In this document: one piece after another, positions 45,989-56,563 of the stretch
How the letters are laid out: each line of letters opens with the position of its first letter
How positions within the stretch are numbered: position 1 is the first letter of the stretch
Source of the DNA: Coenobita brevimanus
Taxonomy: Eukaryota > Arthropoda > Malacostraca > Decapoda > Coenobitidae
Assembly: GCA_032717465.1 (NCBI GenBank)
Contig: CM064732.1
Coordinates: 34,013,455-34,077,454, forward strand
Direction of reading: 5' to 3'
DNA: 64,000 bases
Made by a program: the position numbers and the translations under genes
The notes under the pieces: model-generated
The model's input: the letters and a program-made list of their open reading frames with translations, nothing else
Told to the model about the DNA's origin: nothing
Database searches by the model: none

Positions 45989-46766
45989 CCTATGATTTCA
46001 TCATCCTTTGTGTGATTTTTAACGCACAGTGTGCTGCATGTTTGATCACGAGCGTGTTCTGCCTCAGTCCCCCCCTTCTTCCGTTATAGTAGAGTAAGTC
46101 GTTCTCTCTGTTATTCAGAGCGGGATTTTCAGCTCTTTGTCCCCATGGCTTCATTTGCGCGTCCTTCTTACAAGTTGTATCAAGCTCTCCTGGCCCCTAT
46201 ATAATGAGCTCAGTCTCTGCATCATTGCCACTTAGATCTGCTTCTCATTTTGTTCACATCTCTGTCCTCCCCTGTACAGATATTATTATTGTGAGTGCTC
46301 AAGAAATCTCCAAACATCTAGCAGCTGTGTGTAATTTGAGTATAACTGTTGTATTTTTTCTTGTACTGTGTAGCATAAGGTTAAATCTTAGGCCTTTGGT
46401 GAGGTCTTTTTGATTAATGTTGGGTTTTATGTCAGTCATTTTTGATAATAGTTTGTATCTGTAATTATTTATCTTGCATTAACTGAGCATTACCTGGTGT
46501 ATTTTCATTTTATCAGGGCTGACTTAGATAAATTTACTCTTGCTAGTTTCGTGTTAATAGAGGCTATTGCAGTTAACCATATATTTAACCTGTTTATTTG
46601 CCATTACATTATCCTTATGAGTCCTGAATGTTTTGTTGTTAGTTTGAGCATTAAACTTTAACTTGTAATTTTACCTAACTCTTTTGTTTTGAACCTGGAA
46701 CTTTACGGGACAGTAGTGTTTTTTAGTATTCTCACTTAAAGTGTACATTATCTTTCTCTGTTCCGT

Positions 46767-46770
<4 letters not shown>
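45979..46770 (+). repeat. 3' LTR (792 bp)
   Basis: Same length as the 5' LTR and about 99.4% identical by eye. The differences seen are single substitutions. Confidence 0.95.

Positions 46771-46846
<76 letters not shown>
46771..46846. repeat. (AT)n microsatellite
   Basis: About 38 AT units between the 3' LTR and SINE-T copy 2. Confidence 0.97.
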
Positions 46847-46848
<2 letters not shown>

Positions 46849-47233
46849 AGCCTCTGTGTTACAGTGGTAGAGTGTGCTTTTCGTACACGGGTGAACCAGG
46901 GTTCACGCCCCGCCAGGGTAATAAACTTTGGGAGTGTTCACTCGGCCACGTACTGCATTGAAGGACACAAGGGGTGCTGTAGTTGGACCAGTGTCGCTTA
47001 CTATAAAGTATGCTTGCACCCAGTCTGCTTGTGCGGGCCGATTACACTTGGTTCACAGACTACACACACATCCAAAGCCACTCCAGCACTACAATTACAC
47101 TTACAAGCACTTCTCACCCTACATACAATCTCTACCAGACAGCCTAAGCCACATGGTAGAGATACATTGGCTGTATCGTCCCGACTTCGGTCGGGATAGG
47201 CCGCTCCTGCAATGGATACTCAAACGGCTGATG

Positions 47234-47237
<4 letters not shown>
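46847..47237 (+). mobile_element. SINE-T copy 2
   Basis: tRNA-like head with TGGTAGAG-type A-box (GTTACAGTGGTAGAG) and B-box-like GGTTCACGCCCC, then the same body as 4928-5320. (AT)n flanks it on both sides. Confidence 0.9.

Positions 47238-47238
<1 letters not shown>

Positions 47239-47282
<44 letters not shown>
47239..47282. repeat. (AT)n microsatellite
   Basis: About 22 AT units directly after SINE-T copy 2. Confidence 0.96.
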
Positions 47283-47284
<2 letters not shown>

Positions 47285-47735
47285 ATTTGACTGATTGATT
47301 TTTATAGACTGATAAATAAATAGATAGATATATGGAGCCCCCGGTGATACAAGGGGCGAATAAGCCATCCCAGCCAAAACTAAGTTATCCATGTGGTGAG
47401 GCACTCCAAGGCCATAAATTCCATATCCAAGAGGATATTCGCCCCAAAAAACAATGGCAAAAAGGTCTCTTAACCATTGAAAATGAATGGTCAATACGAC
47501 CTTGACGACTGATGGGTCTACTTACACGGCTATTTCAGAGCGGAAACGGGTCTATATTCACTCACAGAATGAACAGTGAGCTGTATTACAACAAACTCTG
47601 TTGTAAGCATCATCTCTTTATGTAAAAGAACAAAACAAATTATGATCTGTTGGAGCTGCAAAAACTTGGATGCGGATTCCTGGCACTTTTTACTTTTGAT
47701 ATACCCACCCATTATAGCATAATATCTCTAAAAAA
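47283..47735. other. No recognisable feature
   Basis: Contains a short GGGGCGAATA/TATTCGCCCC inverted pair (47352-47445). No supported gene. Confidence 0.45.
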
Positions 47736-47861
47736 ATCATTTAGTTTCAAATTATGCTTTCTGACACATGTGAAGAGGTTTTAAATACTCACTTGTGTTT
47801 TAATTTGAAAACTGGTACGACATCAGCCTGAATCTGTAACCCTCTCCTTCTCAGAACAGAT
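47736..47861 (+). repeat. 126-bp tandem repeat, left part of the retroviral target
   Basis: Matches 57466-57590 on the other side of the retrovirus (shared CAAATTATGCTTTCTGACAC, TGTGTTTTAATTTGAAAACT and CAGCCTGAAT). It ends with AGAT, the target duplication. Confidence 0.85.
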
Positions 47862-48759
47862 TGTTCTGGTGTCAACATCTTTTTCTATATGAAGTTGTAG
47901 TATCACACATTTTACATAATAATTTTTAAAGCTGCTTAGTCATAATTAACAGTGTGTAATGAAGTGTGAATGATGAACAACCAAATATCATTTCGCTGTT
48001 AGCTGTGGTATAGAAGAAGGTGGATGGCAGACCACAAGTGCCACCCTGTTTCAATTATAAAAAGAAGGTTAGGAGAAGTGAAAAGATATATGAATAGTGC
48101 GTAAGTGTAAAGTCCTGGGGAACCATTTATTATCTTGGTATTTGTGAATGTACTTAATACCATTTAATAGAGGTGTATAATGTGCTAGTAGAGTTGTCAT
48201 TTATCTCTACTTTTTGCATAAGCCCAGAGTATATGTAGATGCTCGGCACCTCACTTTTTAGCTGACCTCAGCACCGCGCCCTAGTCGGCTCGGTGAGTGT
48301 ACAGCGTCAGAGGCCGTTTTACAGTTTTAAAGGGAGGTGGTGTCGCTCCTACATATCTCTCGGGTCGCAGTTATATTATTCTGTACCCAATAAAGAGAGA
48401 TTTAATCTGCTCATTTCTGTCACCTTCCGCTACCACTTAATAACAGACCAGCTTCCACCTTCTCGTGGCAGAGGACCTTTGGTTGGAAGTGTCGGGCAGT
48501 GACGGCGAGTAGCTGACATGTACTACAGACAGTGTCGTCGATCCAACACGGTGGTCTAGTTATACTATACAGCAGAACACTTAATATGTAGTCAACTGCT
48601 ACTCCATAACGGCTACATTATTTTATTGGTGCTAGCGGTGGCACGACATTTAGTGCTAGCCGTGTACCGATACATTAAATTGGTGGCCAGCAGTGCGACG
48701 ATACATTTTATTGGTGCTAGCGGTGGCACGATATTTAGTGCTAGCCGTGTACCGATACA
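47862..48759 (+). repeat. 5' LTR of the retrovirus (898 bp)
   Basis: Starts TGTTCTGG and ends CCGATACA. AATAAA at 48389-48394 is a likely polyadenylation signal; the 3' LTR has AGTAAA there. The last ~150 bases contain an 85-bp duplication that includes an LTR-end/primer-site-like junction. Confidence 0.95.
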
Positions 48760-48782
48760 TTAAATTGGTGTTCAGTGCTGGG
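48760..48782 (+). promoter_or_regulatory. Candidate primer-binding site
   Basis: TTAAATTGGTGTTCAGTGC directly follows the LTR, with TGG at 48766-48768. The same TTAAATTGGTG appears 85 bases upstream inside the LTR. The primer tRNA was not identified. Confidence 0.55.
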
Positions 48783-49649
48783 ATACGATACGTGCTAAAG
48801 GGATTTATGCTGTGAACCAGTAACCCTTGTAATCGCTCGTTCCTGAAGGTGAAACAGAAAATCTTACTCTACTGTTGTAAGGGGACTAATTACCAGTGAG
48901 TTAAGTGGAGCAGATAAACTGGAGTGGTGCATATTAATTCCTCCCATTATTCTGCCAGTGCGAGATTCCTATCTTAAGCACAAACTGGCAGTTATTTCGC
49001 CCTGTGGTGTGCGAGATATCTCCATCTTCAAACGCAAACTGGCAAGAATCTCGCGCTCGTGTGCGAGAGGCGAGATAAGGGGAGTTCAAGCCAGTGCGGT
49101 GAGGAGTGGGTCAACTAGCGACTTCTAGCAACTAGAGGCGCGGACGGCCGAAGCGAGCCGAGGGAGACCGAAAGCAGCGGGCCTGGAGTGGTACAGGGCG
49201 AACCAGTCGCCTGCTAACTCCCACAGCGAGCGGGCTGCTGCGTATGGTTGGAGGAGTCTGGTGGAGTGTGGAACGTGGAATGTGGAACATCATCCTGGAC
49301 TTTCATATCTAGGTAGTGTCCATGCATAGTAATCCACACACACACACACACACTTGAATCAACACACGTTAGTTAGTTGATGAGTGGAAATAAAGGTTTC
49401 TCAGAATTCCCTTGAAATAAATATACTTTCTGTAATTTACATGTGTTCCATTCTCTGTCACTTACCATAACTATCCTTTTTTATGTCAGTTTATCTTCCT
49501 GTAACTGGGAGGGGAATATTACTGACAAGGTTGGATGGATACAGTGAAAAAGTGGGGACGTAGAATTAGGGAAATAGAGATTAACCCCACTAGACTTAGC
49601 ATTTTATGAGTGGGTTGATACATTAAATAAAAGTGCTCAGACATATTAA
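48783..49649 (+). other. Long untranslated leader of the retrovirus
   Basis: About 870 bases between primer site and gag. GC-richer around 49080-49260, with a short (CA)n at 49337-49353. No open frame of note. Splice or packaging signals probably lie here but cannot be assigned by eye. Confidence 0.6.
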
Positions 49650-50599
49650 ATGAGTGAAGGACATATTGAGGATCAAGGTGATGAGGATATTTCTGAAAGA
49701 CTGGATGAGGATTTGAATGCTTTGCATTTGCGTTCTGGTCATACTTATTCAACAGTCCCAGAGCAATCAGTTAGATCCAAAATGGCCACTAGTCTTGCTA
49801 ATGAGGGTAATCCTAGTGAGGAGACTGTGGAAGTTGAGACAACAACAGAACCTTTGGTCACTCAGGATATGCATAATCCAGTCATTAGTGATAGTACTAC
49901 AACCACTCACATACCTGTGTATACTTCAGATGTTTTCAGTACACCACAAGGTTTTGGACAGAATTTATTTTCTGTTCCTTCTTCAAATGCATGGGGTATA
50001 AACACAGATGGTATTGGCATGCGAACCCAGAATCCTAATCAATGGGTCATGAATACTAATATTGACATGCAAACCCAGAATCCTAATCAATGGGGCATGA
50101 ATACTAATATTGACATGCAAACCCAGAATCCTAATCAATGGGGCATGAATACTGTACTAATATTGGCATGCAAACCCAGAATCCTAATCAATGGGGCATG
50201 CAAACCCAGGGTCCTTATCCAAATACCTGGGGCATGACTAACAATATGGGCGTGCAAGGTCAGACTAACCCTCCTCCTTTGTGGCAGATACCTGTACCTA
50301 ATCTGACTACTGATATAGCACAGCAGCATCCTAACTGTACTGAAAGTCAGGCTTTGGCGAAGGCAGGCATATGCTATGCAGAAGCTAGCAAAGTCTTGCA
50401 AACTTCGGGCTGGAGAGATATAGCTACTAGTTCTCCACAGCAAAGGACCAAGGCTGTTAAGCCAGAGGTGAAAAGATGGTGTGTCATACATGGGCATTGT
50501 CCTCATGAAACGGACTGTTGCCCCTTTGTCATTGAAAAGAGGAAGAAACTAGGGAACCCAGCTAGTTCGGGGGAAGCTCAGGGCCGCGCGCAAAAGTAA
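49650..50599 (+). pseudogene. gag: gag of the errantivirus-like element, frameshifted
   Basis: The gene starts with an acidic N-terminus (MSEGHIEDQGDEDISERL). It continues into at least three 16-residue tandem repeats of the type NPNQWGMNTNIDMQTQ (about 50020-50160). A 4-base insertion in the last unit (near 50150) shifts the frame, and coding continues in the frame that ends at 50599. The C-terminal part has WCVIHGHCPHETDCC, like the Cys/His cluster near the end of some Ty3/gypsy Gag proteins. No classical zinc knuckle is visible. Gag would assemble the particle. The pol frame overlaps its end in the -1 frame. Confidence 0.8.
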
Positions 50600-50601
50600 T
50601 T

Positions 50602-51054
50602 AAAATAGTACAATCCACCGATGCGTGTGTGGCAGCTATTACTAAGGTGGACTTATTATCTATTCCTTGGATCATAGGGAAAGGCCAACTGTCCCTGATC
50701 GTAGATACAGGGTCATGTACAAACATTATTTCTAGTAAAGCGCTGGAAAGACTTAAAAGTGAAATGCCTCTAACAAACTGGACATTATCACCACCTGATG
50801 TAATGTTGACAGGTGTGACAGGGAGTAGAATGAAGATTGTAAGCCAGGTGCTGTTGACATTGAGGGCAGATAAACGATCTCCTGTGTTACGTGCTACGTT
50901 TTATGTGATTGAGGAATTTCCTCTGCCAGCTGATGGGCTGTTAGGCTTTGAAACCATGGAGGAGTATGATATAGTAATACACCCTCAAAGACATTCCATT
51001 TTCTTTAATGGGAAAGAGTTTGCAGGCCTTAATCCCTCAGTGACACGAACTTGA
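50602..51054 (+). pseudogene. pol: Protease region of pol
   Basis: The retropepsin motif VDTGSCTNII has DTG at 50704-50712, and the flap/second-loop region follows (ADGLLGFETMEEYDIVI). The frame is -1 relative to gag and is already open upstream of the gag stop, which fits frameshift expression. An in-frame TGA at 51052-51054 ends it, but the same frame continues directly afterwards, so this is probably a nonsense mutation. The enzyme would mature Gag and Pol. Confidence 0.87.
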
Positions 51055-52831
51055 ACTGGCATCCAATCAGGAGCCGTCCAACCACTTGTGACCCCGACAA
51101 GTGAAGCATCAAGGGAGTCCCCGGATGCACACGAAGCGGAGGGTATGGACTGGAAGAAAGTCAGGGCTATAGTGAGTGGTAATCACCACTTACCCAGTCA
51201 AACTGTCTGTAAAATTCCTGTCCGAGTACCTGACGTGTCGGTGGGAACTGATGTAGCATGCTTAACTGAGACTGTAAAACATAAGGCATTGTCGCTGGAA
51301 TCAACTCTGACTAGCGTTGGCCAAGACCAGAAGACGCCCCTCTTCATCGCAAATATGAGTGGTGGCGCAGTTAAGCTCAGAGATGGTTGTTATATAGGCG
51401 ACTTGATGTGCTATGGTGCCCCCATAAAGGAAGTCGACGACGTGCCGGTGATATCTCCTGTAGTTACATCTCAAGCAATGACTCAGTCGGAACCCATACG
51501 TCTGGCTAAGGAAAAACAGCTGGAGCAATACGTGACGGTCACGGATAATGTAGACCATAAAACACGACTCCTAGCCCTCCTTAGAGAATTTTCTGACGTA
51601 GTAGCACTTCCAGGAGAAGCGCTGGGTAGGACGGATAGGGTGAAGCATCATATTGGTTTGTGCCCTGGTACAAATCCAATTTATGTGCCCGCATACCGTC
51701 TACCGCACAGCCAAAGGAAAGCAGTGGATGAGGAAGTTGAAAGGATGCTTCGTGATGACGTTATCCAGCCTTCCTCCTCGCCTTGGAATGCACCACTCTT
51801 TCTAGTGCCTAAGAAGGACGGTGGTGTGAGACCTGTTGTGGATTTTCGGCAAGTGAACAAGGCAACAGTACCGGATCGTTACCCGATTCCGCATCTGCGA
51901 GACTTACTTCAAATTAGGTAAGGGAAATACTGTGTTTACTTGTCTGGATCTAGCATCAGGGTATTGGTAGGTGGAGCTGACCGAAGAGTCGCGTCCCATT
52001 ACTGCTTTTAGCACTCACCGTGGGCACTTTGAATTTCTCCGGATGCCTTTTGGACTGAGTAATGCTCCTTTAACATTTCAGCGGATGATAAACCAATTGT
52101 TTGGCGAGATGTTAGGGCAAGACGTCTTAGCGTATCTAGATGACCTAATCATCATGAGTAACAATGTTAACAGCCATTTTAACAAGTTAAAACGAGTGAT
52201 GGAAACCTTGAGATCCACAGGTCTGAAAATTAAGCTATCCAAGTGTGAATTTCTGAAATCCAGTATTAGATTTTTAGGACACCTAGTTGATGGTAATGGC
52301 ATCAAGACTGTGCCGGACAAGGTAAGGCCAATGTTAAATTTTCCTACACCACAGAACAAGGATCAGATAAGATCGTTCCTAGGCCTCACTGGCTTTTATA
52401 GGAGTTTTGTCCACAGGTATGCCATCATAGCATCACCTTTAACAACGCTACTTAAGAAGGACGCTGCATGGAAATGGGGACCCTCGGAAGAGAAAAGCTT
52501 CAACGAGCTCAAACAAGCCATGTCAGAAGCACGCGTATTAGCGTTTCCTGATTATACTCAACCTTTCTATCTGTGCACGGACGCCTCAGGTCTGGGTCTG
52601 GGAGCGGTGTTACAGCAGAAGGATGAGCATGGTAAGACACATACCATAGCGTATGCTAGTAGGGCACTAAGACCCCCAGAGAAGAACTATTCGACGACAC
52701 ATTTGGAGACATTAGCAGTCGTGTGGGCGTTAGGACATTTCCGGGATATTATCTTTGGCTACTGGATAATTGTTTTAACTGACCATGCACCCATACGCGA
52801 CTTATTTAAAGGAAAAAAACTTGCACGGTAA
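51055..52831 (+). pseudogene. pol: Reverse transcriptase and RNase H region of pol
   Basis: 51088-51921 carries the linker and RT fingers (SSPWNAPLFLVPKKDGG, VVDFRQVNKAT, RYPIPHLRDLL). A frameshift near 51917 and an in-frame TAG at 51968-51970 (in place of the Q of GYWQ) interrupt it. 51971-52831 has FLRMPFGLSNAP and the catalytic YLDD (52133-52144), then FLGLTGFYRSFV, RNase H with CTDASGLGLGAVL, HLETLAVVWAL and LTDHAP. A run of seven A (52813-52819) shifts the frame into the integrase frame. RT and RNase H would turn genomic RNA into DNA. Confidence 0.92.
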
Positions 52832-54323
52832 GTTTGCGCGTTGGTTTGGCAAGGTAATGGAGTTTGATCCAGAGGTCAGATATTTACCAGGCCGTCAAAA
52901 TGTTGTAGCCGACGCGTTGAGTAGAAACATTGCTGCTACCATAGCCGAGGATGTTGCTCTTGCTGAGTATTCCTCAGACACGGTAAAAGCGGAACAACGT
53001 AATGATGCAATGTGGTCTCAAGTCATCTATGCCTTGGAGTCTGGTGACAAGACTTATCTACCTGAACTCCCAGTACCAATGACTCACTTCCATCTTCAAC
53101 AGGGTCTTTTGTATAAGCAACCCCCAGGGAAGGACACTACATATCAGTTGGTTGTTCCTGCTACCTTACAGCAAGCCGTGCTACAGTTAGTTCATGACAT
53201 ACCTCAAGCGGGTCATCCCGGTCGCGATAGATGCATACGTGAGGCGAGAAAGAAATACTATTGGCCGACCATGAGGAAGGACATAGAAGCCCACGTCAGT
53301 CAATGTGTCAAATGCGCGGAAATACGAGGAACGACGGGACTTCCGACTCCCATCTTAGAGTATCCTCTACCGGAAAAACCCTGGGATACAGTCTCCATTG
53401 ATCTCTTAGCGTTGCCGAGAAGTCGTCAAGGTTCAAGTTATGTACTGGTGGCAGTGGACCATTTCTCACGATTCACTGTTTTAGCACCTTTACAGACGAA
53501 AACTTCAGAGGAGGTGGCGCACGCTTTTGTGACTTCAGTGATTTGTCCATACTCTACACCCAAGGTATTGCTCAGCGATAATGGCAGTGAATTTCGTAAC
53601 CAGGTGTTACAAGAAATCTGTCGTATGTATGGAGTAAAGCAAGTTTTTGTAACACCTTACAGTCCTAAGAGCAATGGCCTGGTGGAGAGAACAAACAGGA
53701 AGATACTGGAAGTCTTGAGACCAGTAATAACCTCAAATCAAGAGGATAACTGGGAAGACTGGTTACCACATGTAGCGGCGACCATCAACTCCTCAGAAAA
53801 TTCATCAACTGGGAAGTCTCCTCATTATATCCTTTATGGAGAAGAGAAAGTGTTACCCTACGATTTGTTGGCTGGACCTCCTACTCCAGTATACAACGAA
53901 GACTACGCAAAGGTACAGTTGTTGAAATTCCAACGTATACACAGTGAAGTACGGAAAAGATTAAAAGCCTCAAGAGCGGAGATGATGGCGAAACAACACA
54001 AAGGTAGTCAAGAAAAGACGTTACAGGCAGGCCAGAAGGTCATGATCCACAACCCTGAGAGAATTTCCAAGCTCAGACCTAAGTTCCGCGGGCCATATAC
54101 CGTTGTGGAACGAGTACGTGGAAATACTTATAGAATAAAGGATGAAGCTAATGGAACTCAGGAGGCAGTACATACTGATAGGATCAAACTAGTAAGTCAA
54201 GAGCTAGGCCTATCGTCTGATGTGTTGTGCCCTCTGTCTTCGTCGCAGTCTATGTCGTCATCCATACCTGTCCCTAACCAAGAGCATTGCAGCAAGCTAC
54301 GATCCCACAACAAGAGTGATTAA
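52816..54323 (+). CDS. pol: Integrase (C-terminal part of pol)
   Basis: The frame is uninterrupted from the end of RNase H (LPGRQNVVADALSRN) to a stop at 54321-54323. The HHCC zinc domain (VHDIPQAGHPGRDR, CVKC) spans about 53190-53330. The DDE core shows SIDLLALP, LLSDNGSEF and NGLVERTNRK in normal spacing. PHYILYGEEK follows, and a C-terminal part with KLRPKFRGPYTVVERV gives the GPY/F motif. No catalytic residue is missing. It is translated only as part of pol, and the upstream breaks would prevent that here. It would join viral DNA to the chromosome, giving the 4-bp duplication seen. Confidence 0.92.
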
Positions 54324-54350
54324 GGGAGTATCTACTCTTGCAGAAAAAAA

Positions 54351-55940
54351 ATGTGGCTGTGGCTCATACTCCTCGTGCGTTGCTTGGGGTGGACCTATGG
54401 AACGACATCGGACATGGACACGACTGCGTTAATGCCAGGAGCACTGAAGAGCCCACTTGGAGAAGTCGTAGTAGTGGAAGATGCAGTATGCGTCTACTAT
54501 CCAATGGAAGGCTATCTCCAAACGCCAGATATTGTCAAGGAGGTCTCTAAGGGCTTGTCGAATCTCAGACAGCAACTATTGGAAGTGGGAAAGATGTTTA
54601 ATCGAAACCCACGATTGACGAACTCTGACACTGAAGCTTTGGAACGAGCCTTGCATGGAATTGTTGAGCTTCAGACTAGGCATATAGACAGGCTCACCGA
54701 CAGGCTCACTAACTTGCATGTAGCTTTACCTAACGTACACTCTGATCTTTCCAAGCATGTCCATGCACGTACTAAGAGAGGACTTGTGGATTTTCTAGGA
54801 ATCCTGTCTCAACAACTCTTTGGTACGGCATTAGATAAGGATGTAGTGCAATTGGGTAGACAGATGCATGACTTGACACTGGCCGCTAAAGCCAATAATA
54901 GATTAATCATGCATGTGTATAAACAGTTAGATGAGTTCACTAACAAAGCTAACGAGATAATTAGGACTACCAACCATCTAGTAGAGCTTGTGAACAACAT
55001 CCAAATTAACCTACCAACCCTAGCTAACTTGGTGTTATTCGCTGAGTACTTACATGCTCTCGACGAGTCAACCACTGCTTTGGAGAAGCATGCAGCCAAT
55101 ATGGTGGACGGCTTAATCGATGCAAGTTTGAACAGGGTTAATGCTTTATTGCTGCCTACTAATATATTAACAAATGCACTTGATATAGCCATGTGGAAGC
55201 ATGGACTTATGCCACTCTTTGATCTGAGTCAACTGGAATATTATTACCCGTTAGAGGCCCAGTTGACCCATGAAGGCATCCTGATATTGGTACCTATGAG
55301 GAATGCTGTAACATACCAGGCATGGCGGTTCATTTCCTTCCCTTTTGCTACTGCTAATAATACACTAGTTGTTATTGAAGAGGGTCCAGAGGTGCTAGTT
55401 GTCTCAGATGACAAGAAATATGTAGCAGAAACGACTGTGGATGAACTTGAGAAGTGTAAGGCCTCATTTCTTGATCTCCATGTATGTCCTGCTTTCCATT
55501 TTGTCTTCGTACCATTAAAGGTAGAGGAGTGTAAGAGGGCCTTGTCAGACACAAATACTTCCTCTGCTCTGCACCGTTGCACCTTCCAACTCATTCAGTT
55601 GAAGTCAGTTTTCCATGCTCATATTCATGCGAAACAGTACTTTTACTTTCCTGAGACAGAGGATGTAACTGTGATTTGTGCCTCACAGAATCAATTCCTT
55701 ACAGTAAAGGGGTACTATGTTGCACCTGATTTTTGTGAGTTACACAGTAAAGAGATAGCAGTTCTGCCTAGCAAGCATCATTTAGCTTTGACAGTGAACT
55801 TCTCATCCCAGTTACGACCCTTTTTACCTTCATTCAATGTTACTTCCTTGAATGTGAACAGGCTGTCTCATGTATTAAAGGAGCTTACCTTCCTCTCTGT
55901 GCGTGACAGAAATAAATGGAGAGAAATTGTGAATGAATAA
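54351..55940 (+). pseudogene. env: env: furin-cleaved F-type fusion glycoprotein, C-terminus interrupted
   Basis: The 529-codon frame starts 28 bases after the integrase stop, as usual for an env made from spliced RNA. Residues 1-17 are a hydrophobic signal peptide. RTKR at 140-143 is a furin-type site followed by GLVDFLGILSQQLFG, a glycine-rich fusion-peptide region typical of the errantivirus/baculovirus F-like family. Heptad-like Leu/Ile/Val spacing follows (about 165-215). Paired cysteines and N-glycosylation sites lie in the C-terminal half. The last ~14 codons and the stop come from an inserted retroposon (55898-56266). The membrane anchor appears to be encoded beyond it (about 56344-56481) in another frame, so this copy lacks a membrane-anchored product. 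The family mediates membrane fusion. Confidence 0.88.
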
Positions 55941-56266
55941 GTGATGACGCAGCCCTGAGGGGATATTCTCCCGCATTTGGTCTGATCAGCTAGTCAGGTC
56001 AGGTGCGGGTAAGGGGATGGGTCTGTTATGATGTGGCAGGGGTAAACCAGTTCTGCTGTCGGGCCCTGCTGCGGATGTCACTGATTGCATTGCCCAGTTG
56101 ACCCTTGTGCGGTGTGGTGCGGTGAGGATCTGTCCGTTCTCCCCTTTGGGGCTAAGATGCAAATGAATGTGTTTGAATGGATGAGTAAATGGAGAGTGAG
56201 TCGTCCTGTCTCGGCTACCTCCCTTTCCTTGGGGGAAGCAGCCTAGGTATATAGATAGATAGATAG
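55898..56266 (+). mobile_element. Retroposon with (GATA)n tail inserted in env
   Basis: A 369-bp insert ends in ATATAGATAGATAGATAG and is bounded by an 11-bp perfect duplication, ACCTTCCTCTC (55887-55897 and 56267-56277). It has no coding capacity and no clear pol III boxes. Its body does not match the LINE-1a 3' end or SINE-T, so it is a third kind of GATA-tailed retroposon or a truncated LINE end. Confidence 0.8.
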
Positions 56267-56277
56267 ACCTTCCTCTC

Positions 56278-56563
56278 CCACCTGAACAGGACTGATGTAC
56301 TGTACTGTCCTATCTTCCTTCATACGTTTCTCCGTCCTATTTTGGTCCTGGCGTTGGTCTTCTACTTATTGTGGTCTTGTCCTGTGTTTGTGGTTTAGGC
56401 TACTATTTAAGGCGCCAATTAAGGAACCCACTGATACCACGTGTCCGTACTCGAGGATTGCAAGTGGATGTTCCTGAATAGTTAGCTACCCTACACTCTG
56501 GTTAGGCTACATGGTAGTTAGGACAACAATGTCGACGAGGACGTCAATGGTGTGGCCGAGCGA
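56278..56563 (+). pseudogene. Separated 3' end of env and 3' leader of the LTR
   Basis: 56344-56481 contains a frame with a strongly hydrophobic ~20-residue stretch followed by basic residues and a TAG, as expected for an env membrane anchor and short cytoplasmic tail. It is out of frame with the upstream env remnant by one additional base change. A clear polypurine tract before 56564 is not obvious. Confidence 0.65.

Larger units (their letters stand above)
41367..46770 (+). mobile_element. Gmr1-like Ty3/gypsy LTR retrotransposon, 5.4 kb, internally deleted
   Basis: Two 792-bp LTRs (41367-42158 and 45979-46770) start TGTTAC, end GTAACA and differ at about five positions by eye. They flank gag, protease, integrase and a partial RT in that order. 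Integrase before RT is the copia-like order known for the Gmr1 group of Ty3/gypsy elements. The flanks are ATAT on both sides, compatible with a 4-bp target duplication within an (AT)n tract. RT stops in the middle of its palm region and RNase H is absent, so this copy is non-autonomous. Confidence 0.93.

Noticed and set aside
52813..52820. A-AAA-AAC slippery heptamer as a programmed -1 frameshift between RNase H and integrase
   Set aside because: The required change is +1 (or -2), not -1, and integrase is not normally separated from RNase H in this way. An extra A in the homopolymer is the simpler explanation.
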